Shown here: positions 1 through 6,281 of the stretch, piece after piece | Layout: every line of letters starts with the position of its first letter | Position numbering within the stretch: position 1 is the first letter of the stretch | Virus record (IMG/VR): IMGVR_UViG_3300020118_000203 | Coordinates: 1 to 31,789 of that record | Length of the DNA stretch: 31,789 nucleotides | Strand: one strand, 5' to 3' | Source of the DNA: a virus | Notes under the pieces: model-generated | Database searches by the model: none | What the model was told of the DNA's origin: nothing | Seen by the model: only the letters and a program-made list of their open reading frames with translations | Translations under genes and position numbers: made by a program

Positions 1-249
1 AGATCCCGTGGGCGGCGCGGTGATGGTCTCGCCGTGAATGATGAGCTTCAGTTTCGGATCGTGGCCGAGAGCGGTGTATTTGTCGGGCTCGACCGGCATC
101 CGGGCCCCGGAGGGCATCCGAAGGAAACGGATCTCTTTTCCGCAGGCCCGGCACGGAGTGACCAGGCTTATCAGATTATAGAATCCTGTGCCGTCGAGAT
201 CGCGCTCGATGGCTGATACGTGGGATGATAGGGATGAATCGGGGGTCAT
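1..249 (-). CDS. Small Zn-ribbon-like phage protein, cut by left edge
   Basis: An open frame of 83 codons starts at ATG (249-247) and runs off the left edge without a stop. The visible part has a CRACGKEI knuckle near residues 33-40, followed by a basic hydrophobic strand (RFLRMPSG) and PVEPDKY, a pattern common in small phage proteins with one metal-binding CxxC. A second Cys pair is not visible. The gene begins 4 nt after the stop of the upstream small gene, so it belongs to the leftward early operon. No function can be named. Confidence 0.7.
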   Translation of the reverse strand, partial: MTPDSSLSSHVSAIERDLDGTGFYNLISLVTPCRACGKEIRFLRMPSGARMPVEPDKYTALGHDPKLKLIIHGETITAPPTGS

Positions 250-253
250 AGTT

Positions 254-478
254 TTAACAGATTGCGGGCATTCCCGGACTGTCTGGAACTATTTGCATAA
301 GGATGGGCTCGTGGAGCTTTGGACAAAGCGTCCAATGCGTCCAGGTGTCTATCGGAATGGTGAATTTTCGGAAGTGAAGGTCGCGGTGATGAGAGCGGCA
401 CCGGGCGCAGCTCTCTATCCCGACGGTGACGTCAGCTTCTTTCGGGATAGATGGTCCGGGGAGTTGTGGTTTTTTCAT
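254..478 (-). CDS. Small Cys/His-containing early protein, unknown function
   Basis: This 74-residue protein has CARC at residues 24-27, a nearby HH pair and a later LCP motif, so metal binding is possible but unproven. Its ATG overlaps the stop of the preceding HTH gene (ATGA), and the next gene starts 4 nt after its TAA. That packing supports a real gene in the leftward early operon. I do not recognise the family. A longer plus-strand open frame across 188-598 is less likely because it breaks the operon. Confidence 0.6.
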   Translation of the reverse strand: MKKPQLPGPSIPKEADVTVGIESCARCRSHHRDLHFRKFTIPIDTWTHWTLCPKLHEPILMQIVPDSPGMPAIC

Positions 479-789
479 GAGACGAATCGCGCCTGTTTAT
501 GGAGTCTGATGGGCTTCATTGTCTTGACCTTCTGGAACTGCTCGGCAAAGGCGGCGAGATCCCGGACCTTGAACTTCCATTGCTTGCCGATCGTGTAGTA
601 CGGCAGACCAATATTCACGAGGATGAGGATCTGCTGTTTGCTCGTCTTCAGGTATCGGGCCGCTTCCTGGGTCGTGAGGAAGTCGTCTGAGGCATAGAGC
701 GGTTTCGAAAGCCGATCGGCGAGGAGGCCGAGGTTCGATTCGACTTTTTCGAGGAGCTCGATAACTCTTCTCTCTCCTTGGGGACTCAT
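475..789 (-). CDS. Excisionase-like HTH DNA-binding protein
   Basis: The 104-residue protein has an HTH_17 / excisionase-type core at about residues 38-83: an LTTQEAARYLKTS helix, then a second helix and the wing GLPYYTIGKQWKFKVRDLAAF. Proteins of this type bind DNA as recombination directionality factors or small MerR-like regulators. The N-terminal 35 residues look like a coiled coil (LLEKVESNLGLLADRL). The ATG overlaps the upstream stop (ATGA). A functional integrase and attP in the same genome make an Xis role plausible. A purely regulatory role is the alternative. Confidence 0.7.
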   Translation of the reverse strand: MSPQGERRVIELLEKVESNLGLLADRLSKPLYASDDFLTTQEAARYLKTSKQQILILVNIGLPYYTIGKQWKFKVRDLAAFAEQFQKVKTMKPIRLHKQARFVS

Positions 790-1262
790 GAGACCTTCTG
801 CTTTTTCTCGAGGTTGTCGATTTGCTCAGTCATCACTCCGAGGGTCATCATGATCTTTGCGATCGTCTTACGGCATTCCTTCAGCTCTGCCGGCTGAAGC
901 CCGTCCTGGAGGAGTTGAGCGATGCGGCCTTGAGCGGCGTCGACGGTGAGGAGCTCATCGACGAGCGAGGCGCCACTGGGGCGTTCGCGCCGGACCGGGA
1001 GAAGATAGAGATTCAGATTCTTCGCGAGCCAGTTGACGACTTCGACGCCCAAGGGTGCAAGCTCGCCAGTGAGCATGGGGACGTCAGCGACGTCGAGATT
1101 TAGATCGCCTGAGTAGCCGAAGAAGCGCGAGACCGAGCATTGTTTGATTCCGAGTGCGTCGGCGATCACCTTCTGGCCGATCCGTTCGTCTGTGATGAAA
1201 TCGGCGAGATGCTCCCTCAGATCTTCTTTCAGGCGTTCTCTTTTTTCGGCGGGCGTGGGCAT
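786..1262 (-). CDS. CII-like phage transcriptional regulator
   Basis: This 158-residue protein has an N-terminal helix-turn-helix at about residues 28-50 (IGQKVIADALGIKQCSVSRFF) and a C-terminal helical region (AELKECRKTIAKIMMTLG...IDNLEKK) likely to oligomerise. Size, fold pattern and position as second gene after the divergent promoter match CII-type activators that help decide lysis or lysogeny. It starts at ATG 35 nt after the upstream gene and ends in an ATGA overlap with the excisionase-like gene. The family assignment comes from sequence pattern only. Confidence 0.6.
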   Translation of the reverse strand: MPTPAEKRERLKEDLREHLADFITDERIGQKVIADALGIKQCSVSRFFGYSGDLNLDVADVPMLTGELAPLGVEVVNWLAKNLNLYLLPVRRERPSGASLVDELLTVDAAQGRIAQLLQDGLQPAELKECRKTIAKIMMTLGVMTEQIDNLEKKQKVS

Positions 1263-1297
1263 GAAAAGTGTGCTCTCTATGCGTGAGGTTGCGGTCG

Positions 1298-1543
1298 TTA
1301 TTCGGTAGCTTGTTTTTCGCGGGAGGCTTTGCGCGAGCTCGTGCCGTTGGCCGGATAGGCGTCAACGAATTTCGCGATGCGTTCGAGGGCGGCGACGCGT
1401 TTGCCGGTCAGGGCCATCGATACCAGGCTCCTCCCCATCTTCAGCTCCTTCTGGATCCTCTGAGATTTGAGGCCCTTGTCGAGCATGCTTTTGCGGACCT
1501 TTATGTGCAGCGGCTGATCGCCCGGCTCGGATTGCTTCTCCAT
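1298..1543 (-). CDS. Cro-like small HTH regulator, first leftward early gene
   Basis: The chosen start is the ATG at 1543-1541, giving 81 residues. A longer upstream frame would run through the promoter region and is rejected. Residues about 10-45 (LHIKVRKSMLDKGLKSQRIQKELKMGRSLVSMALTGKR, here split for reading as two helices around LKMGRS) form a helix-turn-helix resembling Cro/C1-type proteins. The tail is basic. It is the first gene behind the strong leftward promoter and faces the XRE repressor gene, the usual place of a Cro antagonist. No binding site can be assigned to it specifically. Confidence 0.65.
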   Translation of the reverse strand: MEKQSEPGDQPLHIKVRKSMLDKGLKSQRIQKELKMGRSLVSMALTGKRVAALERIAKFVDAYPANGTSSRKASREKQATE

Positions 1544-1582
1544 CTCGTTTTCTCTATGTTTCGTGGCATTGTTCACGCGTGG

Positions 1583-1611
1583 AATATAACACAAACTAAA
1601 GCATTTGTCAA
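1583..1611 (-). promoter_or_regulatory. Strong leftward early promoter
   Basis: Read on the minus strand, the -35 box is TTGACA (1611-1606), the spacer is 17 bp, and the -10 box is TATATT (1588-1583). This is a near-consensus sigma-70-type promoter about 40 bp upstream of the Cro-like gene. One operator-like repeat lies inside the spacer, so repressor binding there would block polymerase. Confidence 0.8.
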
Positions 1612-1637
1612 GAGAAAAGTAAAACAATTTAAAGCAT
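1591..1637. promoter_or_regulatory. Two operator-like repeats between divergent regulators
   Basis: The sequence ACAA-nn-TAAAGCAT occurs at 1591-1604 and again at 1624-1637, 33 bp apart, about three helical turns. The first copy sits in the spacer of the leftward promoter and is part of a partial dyad (ACAAA...TTTGT, 1591-1608). The second overlaps the start codon of the rightward repressor gene. The arrangement fits cooperative repressor binding with autoregulation. Which HTH protein binds is not shown. Confidence 0.55.
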
Positions 1638-2022
1638 GGAGGAAAATGCCGAGATCGGCGCCCGTTTGGAGCATTTTGGGCTTGAGAAGTATCACACATT
1701 GGCGGCTTTTGCTGCCGCCCTCCGGATATCCCCTCAAAATCTGAACGGTTACATCCGAGGAGTCAGGCGGCCCGGGAATAAGATGAAAGCCCGGCTGCGG
1801 GCGCTCGATGCCGACATCGAATGGATTATGACCGGTCGCTCATCAATCCGGCAGACGATAGCATCGGCCGGCGATATCGAGCTCTTGACTTTCTTAAAGG
1901 AATTGGGTATTGATTCGATCGACAAGGCCCGGGAGATCCTAAGTCCGGAGGCTCTGGCTCAGGATATTGCTGCGATGGTCCGAGAGAAAATGACGAGATA
2001 TCGATCGAAGAGGAAGCGATGA
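1636..2022 (+). CDS. XRE-family repressor, putative lysogeny (CI-like) regulator
   Basis: This 128-residue protein carries an XRE helix-turn-helix at about residues 18-50 (LAAFAAALRISPQNLNGYIRG) followed by ALDADIEWIMTG, a characteristic end of this HTH family. No LexA/S24 peptidase motif is present, so induction would not be by self-cleavage. The C-terminal half is helical and ends in a basic tail. The start ATG has no Shine-Dalgarno site and lies on an operator-like repeat. A weak rightward TTGTCA(1605)/TTTAAA(1628) pair would give an almost leaderless message. It is divergent from the Cro-like gene and heads the lysogeny operon. Confidence 0.75.
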   Translation: MEENAEIGARLEHFGLEKYHTLAAFAAALRISPQNLNGYIRGVRRPGNKMKARLRALDADIEWIMTGRSSIRQTIASAGDIELLTFLKELGIDSIDKAREILSPEALAQDIAAMVREKMTRYRSKRKR

Positions 2023-2711
2023 GATCCCTGCGATTATATTCAATGCTTGCACTGATCAATGCCATCGGTCTACTTGGTTGTGGGAGTGATACGGTGATGA
2101 TCAAGCAATATTCTTTGAATTCTCAGAAGCATATAACCCCGGGAGAGGCTCTGATGGAATGGGGTTACTACTTGTCGCACCGCGCTACGCACGTGGTCGA
2201 TGGAGGTATCCGAAAACAACTCTTGTATGGGGGCGTCGATCATGGCACTCTCCAGATAAGTTATCGCGAATTCTCGCTCGCTCAGGCCGGCGAGTTCGCC
2301 AGAGCTCCTTTCTATCAGGATTTGAAATATGATCTCGCTTCCTCGTCGATCATCGCATTTCAAGACATACGAATTGCGATCGATTCTGCCGACCAGCAAG
2401 GCCTACTCTTCAGAGTGCTGAAAGGACCGAGCGAGACGTTCGAAGCCACTCCGCTCGATTTGGGGGCAGATATCTCCGGAATGATTATCGGAACCGGCTA
2501 CGAAGTGAAGGGAGTCAGAACCGGCAGCGCCGCCTTTGCGGCGAAGATCCAGATTGGCGATACATTAGTCAGCATATCCGATACTCCTATTTTGGGTAAG
2601 AAGGTCGATGAGATCCAAGATTTGCTTTGGGGAGATCCCGATACCTCCGCAGAGATAAAACTGTCCAGGGCAGGAAAAGAAGTGAATCTATACATCCAGC
2701 GCCATCGATGA
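2019..2711 (+). CDS. Lipoprotein with C-terminal PDZ domain in lysogeny operon
   Basis: The 230-residue protein starts with a short basic n-region, a hydrophobic stretch and a lipobox LLGC (Cys21), so it should be exported and lipidated. Residues about 155-228 match a PDZ domain: VKGVRTGSAAFAAKIQIGD, then TLVSISDTPI, a helix and a final SRAGKEVNLYI strand. The middle (25-150) is not recognised. There is no protease or peptidoglycan hydrolase domain. The ATG overlaps the repressor stop (ATGA) and its stop overlaps the integrase start, so it is expressed with lysogeny functions. Superinfection exclusion or lysogenic conversion is an inference from position and export, as for the lipoprotein Ltp in the lysogeny module of Streptococcus phage TP-J34. 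Confidence 0.8.
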   Translation: MRSLRLYSMLALINAIGLLGCGSDTVMIKQYSLNSQKHITPGEALMEWGYYLSHRATHVVDGGIRKQLLYGGVDHGTLQISYREFSLAQAGEFARAPFYQDLKYDLASSSIIAFQDIRIAIDSADQQGLLFRVLKGPSETFEATPLDLGADISGMIIGTGYEVKGVRTGSAAFAAKIQIGDTLVSISDTPILGKKVDEIQDLLWGDPDTSAEIKLSRAGKEVNLYIQRHR

Positions 2712-3715
2712 GCACCCTCCGCCGCCGCAAGAACGGCTACTTCTTCATCGACATCCGGACCGAGGGGGCGAGGAAGCGGATCTCACTCGATACCAAGGAT
2801 CGGCGGACCGCCAAGGCGAAGGCAAATATCATCGAGCGGGATCTCACGGGCGGCGAACCGGTATCCCGGGCGACACTCGATGACTTTAAGCTCGAATTCG
2901 AGCTCTACTCAAAAGCCCGGAAGGCGCCGAGCACGACGAAGGCCGAACGCTACGCGCTCAATAAGCTCTCCAAGTTCATCCGGATGCGGTATCTCGATCA
3001 GATCACACCAAAGATGGCGGATGCGTTCGTAACTGCGATCGCGCGGGAAAAGAAGAAAGATAAGACGCTCACCCCCGGCGCCGTCAATTTCTACATCCGG
3101 ACCTTGAAGGCGATCTTCACCACGGCTCACAAATGGGGCTACGTCGACCGGAATCCGTTCGTGGGAGTGAAGGCAATCCGCTTCGAGCGATCGATGCCGA
3201 GGATCCTCACACTCGGGGAAATCGCATCGGTCTTTGAAGCGGCGAAGAGAATCGAACCTGCGATGGTGCCTTTGATCGAATTTTATCTCTTGACGGGGAT
3301 GCGGAGAAACGAGACGTTGAATCTGGAATGGACGGATGTGGACCTTGCGAGGAACGTACTGACTTTGCGGAACACGAAGGGGAAACGGGCGAGGACCGTG
3401 CCCATGGCGCCGAGGGTGAAGATGATCCTGGACTCGAGGCGCGAGCTCGCCAGGCCTTTCCTATTCCGACCGAGCACCGTCAGCCACAAGTTTACTCTCA
3501 TCGCCCAGGAGGCCGGGATCCCGGACATCTCACTTCATGATCTTAGGCGGTCCTTCACGAGCTACGCCCAGGATATCGGGATGCCGGCGATGTTCCTCCC
3601 CTGGTTAATCGGACACACGGAAGAGCAGACGACCCAGCAGCACTATACGGGGTTTTACGATGAGATGATCGCGCAATACTTCATGAAGCTCGAAGCGAAG
3701 ATCTTCCCCAATTGA
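2708..3715 (+). CDS. int: Tyrosine-family phage integrase
   Basis: The 335-residue protein (start ATG 2708, overlapping the lipoprotein stop as ATGA) has the three parts of a lambda-type integrase: an N-terminal arm-binding region (about 1-60), a SAM-like core-binding domain (about 55-150) and a catalytic domain. The active-site set is complete: Arg199 in TGMRRNE, a basic beta-hairpin with NTKGKR near 222-227, His277 and Arg280 in LHDLRR, His303 in IGH, and nucleophile Tyr313 in HYTGFY. It should join attP at 5147-5377 to a tRNA-Leu gene. Genes of unknown function separate it from attP by about 1.4 kb. Confidence 0.96.
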   Translation: MSTLRRRKNGYFFIDIRTEGARKRISLDTKDRRTAKAKANIIERDLTGGEPVSRATLDDFKLEFELYSKARKAPSTTKAERYALNKLSKFIRMRYLDQITPKMADAFVTAIAREKKKDKTLTPGAVNFYIRTLKAIFTTAHKWGYVDRNPFVGVKAIRFERSMPRILTLGEIASVFEAAKRIEPAMVPLIEFYLLTGMRRNETLNLEWTDVDLARNVLTLRNTKGKRARTVPMAPRVKMILDSRRELARPFLFRPSTVSHKFTLIAQEAGIPDISLHDLRRSFTSYAQDIGMPAMFLPWLIGHTEEQTTQQHYTGFYDEMIAQYFMKLEAKIFPN

Positions 3716-4191
3716 GCTTTTTTCCCTCCTTGACCTTATTCGAAATCATCCAGGCGGCATTGGGAGCCGCGACTGCGGTCTTCGCCGCGGTCCTCGTTAG
3801 GGCGACGTTTGTGCTCGCGAGAGTCACCAGGGCCATGGACGAGCACGAGATGCAAAGACGGCGCGAGCAAGACCTTCGCAACTGCATCCAATTCGCACAA
3901 ACAATCCTGAGTCCCGGAGCTGACGCCGGTTCACCAATGGGTGATCTCTTTACCAGCAAGCCCGTTCAACCATACAACGATCTCCTATCGCTCGGCAAAT
4001 ATTTTCATGATGTCGATACTAAGCGCCAGCTCGAAGTATTAACATCGCGTTTGACCGCCGCTCTCGTGCGCGGCGGCAACCCATTTTTAGGCGATAAGGC
4101 ATTGACCGATGCTCGATTGAAGCTTCGCGAGCGGCTTGTCCAGGAGATTGTCGAATGGCAGAGGGACTTGGGAAATTATCAGCGCTCTTAA
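3712..4191 (+). CDS. Membrane-anchored protein of unknown function
   Basis: The start is TTG at 3712, overlapping the integrase stop (TTGA), a coupling also seen at two other junctions in this genome. The 159-residue protein has one N-terminal transmembrane segment (about residues 9-36, AALGAATAVFAAVLV) followed by a charged, mostly helical cytoplasmic region with DEHEMQRRREQDLRNCIQFAQTI and a C-terminal helix. I do not recognise the family. Its place behind int suggests cargo expressed in the lysogen, possibly with the next small gene. Confidence 0.6.
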   Translation: MSFFPSLTLFEIIQAALGAATAVFAAVLVRATFVLARVTRAMDEHEMQRRREQDLRNCIQFAQTILSPGADAGSPMGDLFTSKPVQPYNDLLSLGKYFHDVDTKRQLEVLTSRLTAALVRGGNPFLGDKALTDARLKLRERLVQEIVEWQRDLGNYQRS

Positions 4192-4229
4192 AAAGGCTGG
4201 GGCCTTTACGTCAACAGGAGAGGATCGGC

Positions 4230-4493
4230 ATGGCAGATGAAACCCTAACGCTCAATCCAACTTCTCGGGATGCAGCTTTAATATATATTCTGGCAGAGGC
4301 CAGGACAGCGAATTCCCTACTTGCATTAATTTTAGGCCACATCGGCAACAAATCCTTCCAAGAAGTCGACGCCACGCTGATCGGGATGAGGCTTGAAGAA
4401 TTGAAGCACGTATTTTCGATTCTGTCAAAAACACCCGGCTTTGACGCAGATCGCTGGCGGAAAGCTCTGGGATCGAACGGAGGCCCGACCTAA
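4230..4493 (+). CDS. Small helical protein, unknown function
   Basis: The chosen start is ATG 4230, preceded by the strong Shine-Dalgarno run AGGAGAGGA (4216-4224). An upstream ATG at 4155 would overlap the previous gene by 37 nt and has no such site. The 87 residues are largely helical with a moderately hydrophobic middle (ANSLLALILGHIG). No domain is recognised. It is the last rightward gene and converges with the DUF2513-like gene; the 40 nt between them show no clear terminator. Confidence 0.55.
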   Translation: MADETLTLNPTSRDAALIYILAEARTANSLLALILGHIGNKSFQEVDATLIGMRLEELKHVFSILSKTPGFDADRWRKALGSNGGPT

Positions 4494-4535
4494 GAAGCTG
4501 ATCCCGAAACGGCGTCGCGCTGGTTTGGCGATCAG

Positions 4536-4859
4536 TCATTTCGTGGTCGGAGGAATTCGAGGAGTTTTATCGAAATAGGATCTGACGTCCTGGATCCCGA
4601 TTTTCTCCATGCCTTCCCTTACAATCTGCTTGAGCGAAAAGTATGATAGCGGAAACTGAGCCTTCTCATGTCGATCGAGACACCGGCTCCAGGTTTCGTC
4701 GTCGAGGATGTCGGCCGCGAAACTTCTTCCTTCATCGGTGAGCGTCACCAGGCCCGCTTCCTTCAATAAGCGCAAATGCAGGCCCAGTACATGATCCGGT
4801 TCTCTGGGCGAATCGAGATCCAGCAACAGACTCCGGAGGAGGTTAAAGTCGCGCTTCAT
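4536..4859 (-). CDS. DUF2513-like protein
   Basis: The 107-residue protein begins MKRDFNLLRSLLLDLD and continues with LHLRLLKEAGLVTLTDEG...SFAADIL, matching the DUF2513 pattern: an N-terminal helix, then a winged-helix-like HLxLLxEAGL segment and a Gly-Phe/Ser turn. Members occur in phages and mobile elements and have no established role; a DNA-binding fold is likely. The ATG (4859) overlaps the upstream stop as TGATG; a TTG directly upstream at 4862 is an alternative start. It forms a two-gene leftward unit with the next gene. Confidence 0.7.
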   Translation of the reverse strand: MKRDFNLLRSLLLDLDSPREPDHVLGLHLRLLKEAGLVTLTDEGRSFAADILDDETWSRCLDRHEKAQFPLSYFSLKQIVREGMEKIGIQDVRSYFDKTPRIPPTTK

Positions 4860-5155
4860 CAATCGATTTCTCGATCCACTTCTGGAAGCACGAGCTGCTT
4901 ACCGCGAAAATCGTGTGTGCAATCAGTCTGATAGATGATCACCCCATTGGTGACATAGAAATGGCAGGTTTGCTCCGGGCTCTCAAACGGCGTCTTTGTC
5001 ACTTTCACTGAGGGCTGAAATGACGGGGCATCGACGCTGCCGTTGAAGGTCCAACGTTCGTCTACCCAATGAAGAAATCCGCACGCCGGGCAATGAAAAC
5101 TCCAGCCGAGATGCTTCCCCTCCCTCACAACTTCCATTACTTTTCGTGTGCCCAT
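4859..5155 (-). CDS. DUF6527-like small Zn-binding phage protein
   Basis: The protein shows the linear pattern of a small phage family often mislabelled 'ammonia monooxygenase' (DUF6527): GWSFHCPACGFLHW (CxxC at 22/25), WTFNGSVDAPSFQPSV (35-50), CHFYVTNG (64-71) and DCTHDFRGKQLVLP (78-91). Cys and His residues suggest one bound zinc. The molecular role is unknown. The start is uncertain: ATG 5155 gives 98 residues and ATG 5182 gives 107; neither has a good ribosome site. The 5155 start codon lies inside one integrase arm-type repeat, so binding at attP could affect expression. Confidence 0.7.
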   Translation of the reverse strand: MGTRKVMEVVREGKHLGWSFHCPACGFLHWVDERWTFNGSVDAPSFQPSVKVTKTPFESPEQTCHFYVTNGVIIYQTDCTHDFRGKQLVLPEVDREID

Positions 5156-5165
5156 ATTGTGCCCA
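5147..5165 (+). repeat. Left integrase arm-type repeats
   Basis: TGTGCCCAT at 5147-5155 and TGTGCCCA at 5158-5165 are direct repeats one helical turn apart. The same pair recurs on the far side of the core. They overlap the possible start of the DUF6527-like gene. Confidence 0.75.
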
Positions 5166-5255
5166 CGTGACTCCGGAGGCATTCAGACCGGTACGGAGAA
5201 GGACATAAAATTATCGAATCGGCTCAAAATTCGCATGCGGGGCAGTTCCCATCAC

Positions 5256-5312
5256 GATTCAGGGTCTAGTGCCGGCAACGGCGTACAGGTTCAAGTCCTG
5301 CTCCGGGCACCA
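5256..5312 (+). other. attP core: 3' half of tRNA-Leu(CAG)
   Basis: From the anticodon loop TTCAGGG (5258-5264, anticodon CAG) the sequence follows a class II tRNA: 3' anticodon strand TCTAG, long variable arm with GCCG/CGGC stem, T-arm CAGG-TTCAAGT-CCTG, acceptor strand TCCGGGC and ACCA (5309-5312). Upstream of the loop only two of the five anticodon-stem pairs adjacent to it and one outer pair can form, and no 5' acceptor or D-arm exists, so it is not a working tRNA gene. On integration it would restore the 3' end of the host gene, whose 5' acceptor strand should read GCCCGGA. The crossover is probably in the anticodon stem-loop. Confidence 0.85.
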
Positions 5313-5330
5313 AAAAAGGCCACTTTTGAC

Positions 5331-5344
5331 GTGATAAAAATCAC
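5331..5344. repeat. Perfect inverted repeat in attP
   Basis: GTGAT-AAAA-ATCAC is a perfect 5-bp dyad between the core and the right arm sites. It could bind Xis, an IHF-like protein or another factor. It lacks a T-run and is short for a terminator. Confidence 0.4.
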
Positions 5345-5357
5345 GGCTCGCCGCGAG

Positions 5358-5377
5358 TGTGCCCATAGTGTGCCCAT
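5358..5377 (+). repeat. Right integrase arm-type repeats
   Basis: TGTGCCCAT occurs at 5358-5366 and 5369-5377, 11 bp apart, in the same orientation and spacing as the left pair. The pair starts 45 bp past the tRNA-derived core. Confidence 0.75.
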
Positions 5378-5510
5378 CTTTTTCAGATACCCACTCACTT
5401 CCTTCCCGGACCTGCGCAGCCAGCGAGCCAAATAGGTCGCCTCAAGCCCGTCATACCAGCTACAATAGATCCCGGAGAACCTCGGTTTCATCAGAGGCCG
5501 GCGAGCTCGC

Positions 5511-6047
5511 TCACGATCCGATTCCCTCCCTTTTGAAGGCATCAAAGAGCACTATCACCTCGGATGCATAATTCGGGTTGCCGCCGCCATTCCAGAGTTG
5601 GAGGGCCTTCCTGACGTCCGAGCCACCGGCGAGTTTGAGCTTGACCGTGAACCACTTCATACCCCACTCTACCTGCCAGGCGGGACGGACCATGAAGGCG
5701 TTAATGCCTTTCGGGACGGAGACCTCAGAGAGCGGGTCTTGGAGCTGGAAGGTGCTCGTCTGGTTATTGTAGGTCTTGAAGAAGTCGAAGAACCCGATCT
5801 CGCGCAGGGATTGACCCATGACCTGCATAAGACCATAGCTGCAGGCGAGGAGGACCTCGGTTGTGGTCGACAGCGATCCAGGGGCGGTATAGCGCCTATA
5901 GAACCCCTCCTCGAGGCGACATGCATCATCCGAGAATCCCCCGCCCGAGCCGGACTCCCTCGAGCATATCGCGAGCCCGAGCGCGGGATCAATATTGAAG
6001 CGTGGTCCGAACTGTTCGCAAAGCTGCCTCACCTGATCTTTCGTCAC
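5511..6047 (-). CDS. Endolysin, lytic transglycosylase (SLT) type
   Basis: The 178-residue protein has a goose/soluble lytic transglycosylase fold signature: catalytic Glu31 in CSRESG, SYGLMQVMG at 70-78, and a late WNGGGNPNYASEV block (152-164). Such enzymes cleave the MurNAc-GlcNAc bond of peptidoglycan. The start is GTG 6047, with AAGGAG seven bases upstream; an upstream GTG at 6113 lacks a good site. There is no signal peptide, so release would depend on a holin. It is the last gene of the late operon and follows several small membrane-protein genes. Confidence 0.9.
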   Translation of the reverse strand: MTKDQVRQLCEQFGPRFNIDPALGLAICSRESGSGGGFSDDACRLEEGFYRRYTAPGSLSTTTEVLLACSYGLMQVMGQSLREIGFFDFFKTYNNQTSTFQLQDPLSEVSVPKGINAFMVRPAWQVEWGMKWFTVKLKLAGGSDVRKALQLWNGGGNPNYASEVIVLFDAFKREGIGS

Positions 6048-6143
6048 CTCACTTCTCCTTTGTGTGATAAAATGGGGACCGCCCTCGATCGTCAGGTCGA
6101 AACGCCAGAACACGGGGCCCCATACCCTGGCGCGGGCGGTCTC

Positions 6144-6281
6144 TCAAAGCAGCATCGACAGGAAGAGGAGCGCGAGCGATCCCAATGCGAGGTCGAAGCG
6201 CCCAAGGTTGACGTCGAAGAGGGCCAGCACGCACGTGATGAAGCCGCATGCCACGACCAGAGTCCTGATCTGGGACCTCAT
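6144..6281 (-). CDS. 45-aa double-spanning membrane protein
   Basis: The ATG at 6281 overlaps the stop of the holin-like gene (ATGA). The 45 residues contain two hydrophobic stretches (LVVACGFITCVLALF at 8-22 and LALGSLALLFLSMLL at 31-45) with a short charged link, a class II holin-like or antiholin-like shape. No larger frame at this place is credible. The 96 nt between its stop and the endolysin start hold only the endolysin ribosome site and no convincing gene. Confidence 0.6.
   Translation of the reverse strand: MRSQIRTLVVACGFITCVLALFDVNLGRFDLALGSLALLFLSMLL

Larger units (their letters stand above)
5147..5377. other. attP attachment site
   Basis: A tRNA-Leu 3' half (5256-5312) lies between two tandem pairs of TGTGCCCA(T), at 5147/5158 on the left and 5358/5369 on the right, each pair 11 bp apart. 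This matches the core-plus-arm layout of lambda-type attP sites served by arm-binding tyrosine integrases. Phage genes lie on both sides and no tRNA 5' half precedes the core, so the site is unrecombined. The region 5183-5510 carries no convincing gene. Confidence 0.85.

Noticed and set aside
188-598. A plus-strand gene of 136 codons at the left edge
   Set aside because: It is antisense to two coupled early genes with ATGA spacing and has no ribosome site or family features.
5256-5312. A functional tRNA-Leu gene
   Set aside because: Only the part from the anticodon loop to CCA is present; the D-arm, 5' acceptor and most of the anticodon stem's 5' strand are missing.
5147-5377. A prophage end (attL or attR) with host DNA beyond it
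   Set aside because: Both flanks carry phage genes and both arm-site pairs are present, so the site is unrecombined.
5291-5545. A minus-strand gene of 84 codons
   Set aside because: It lies across attP and the endolysin end, has no ribosome site and no recognisable sequence.
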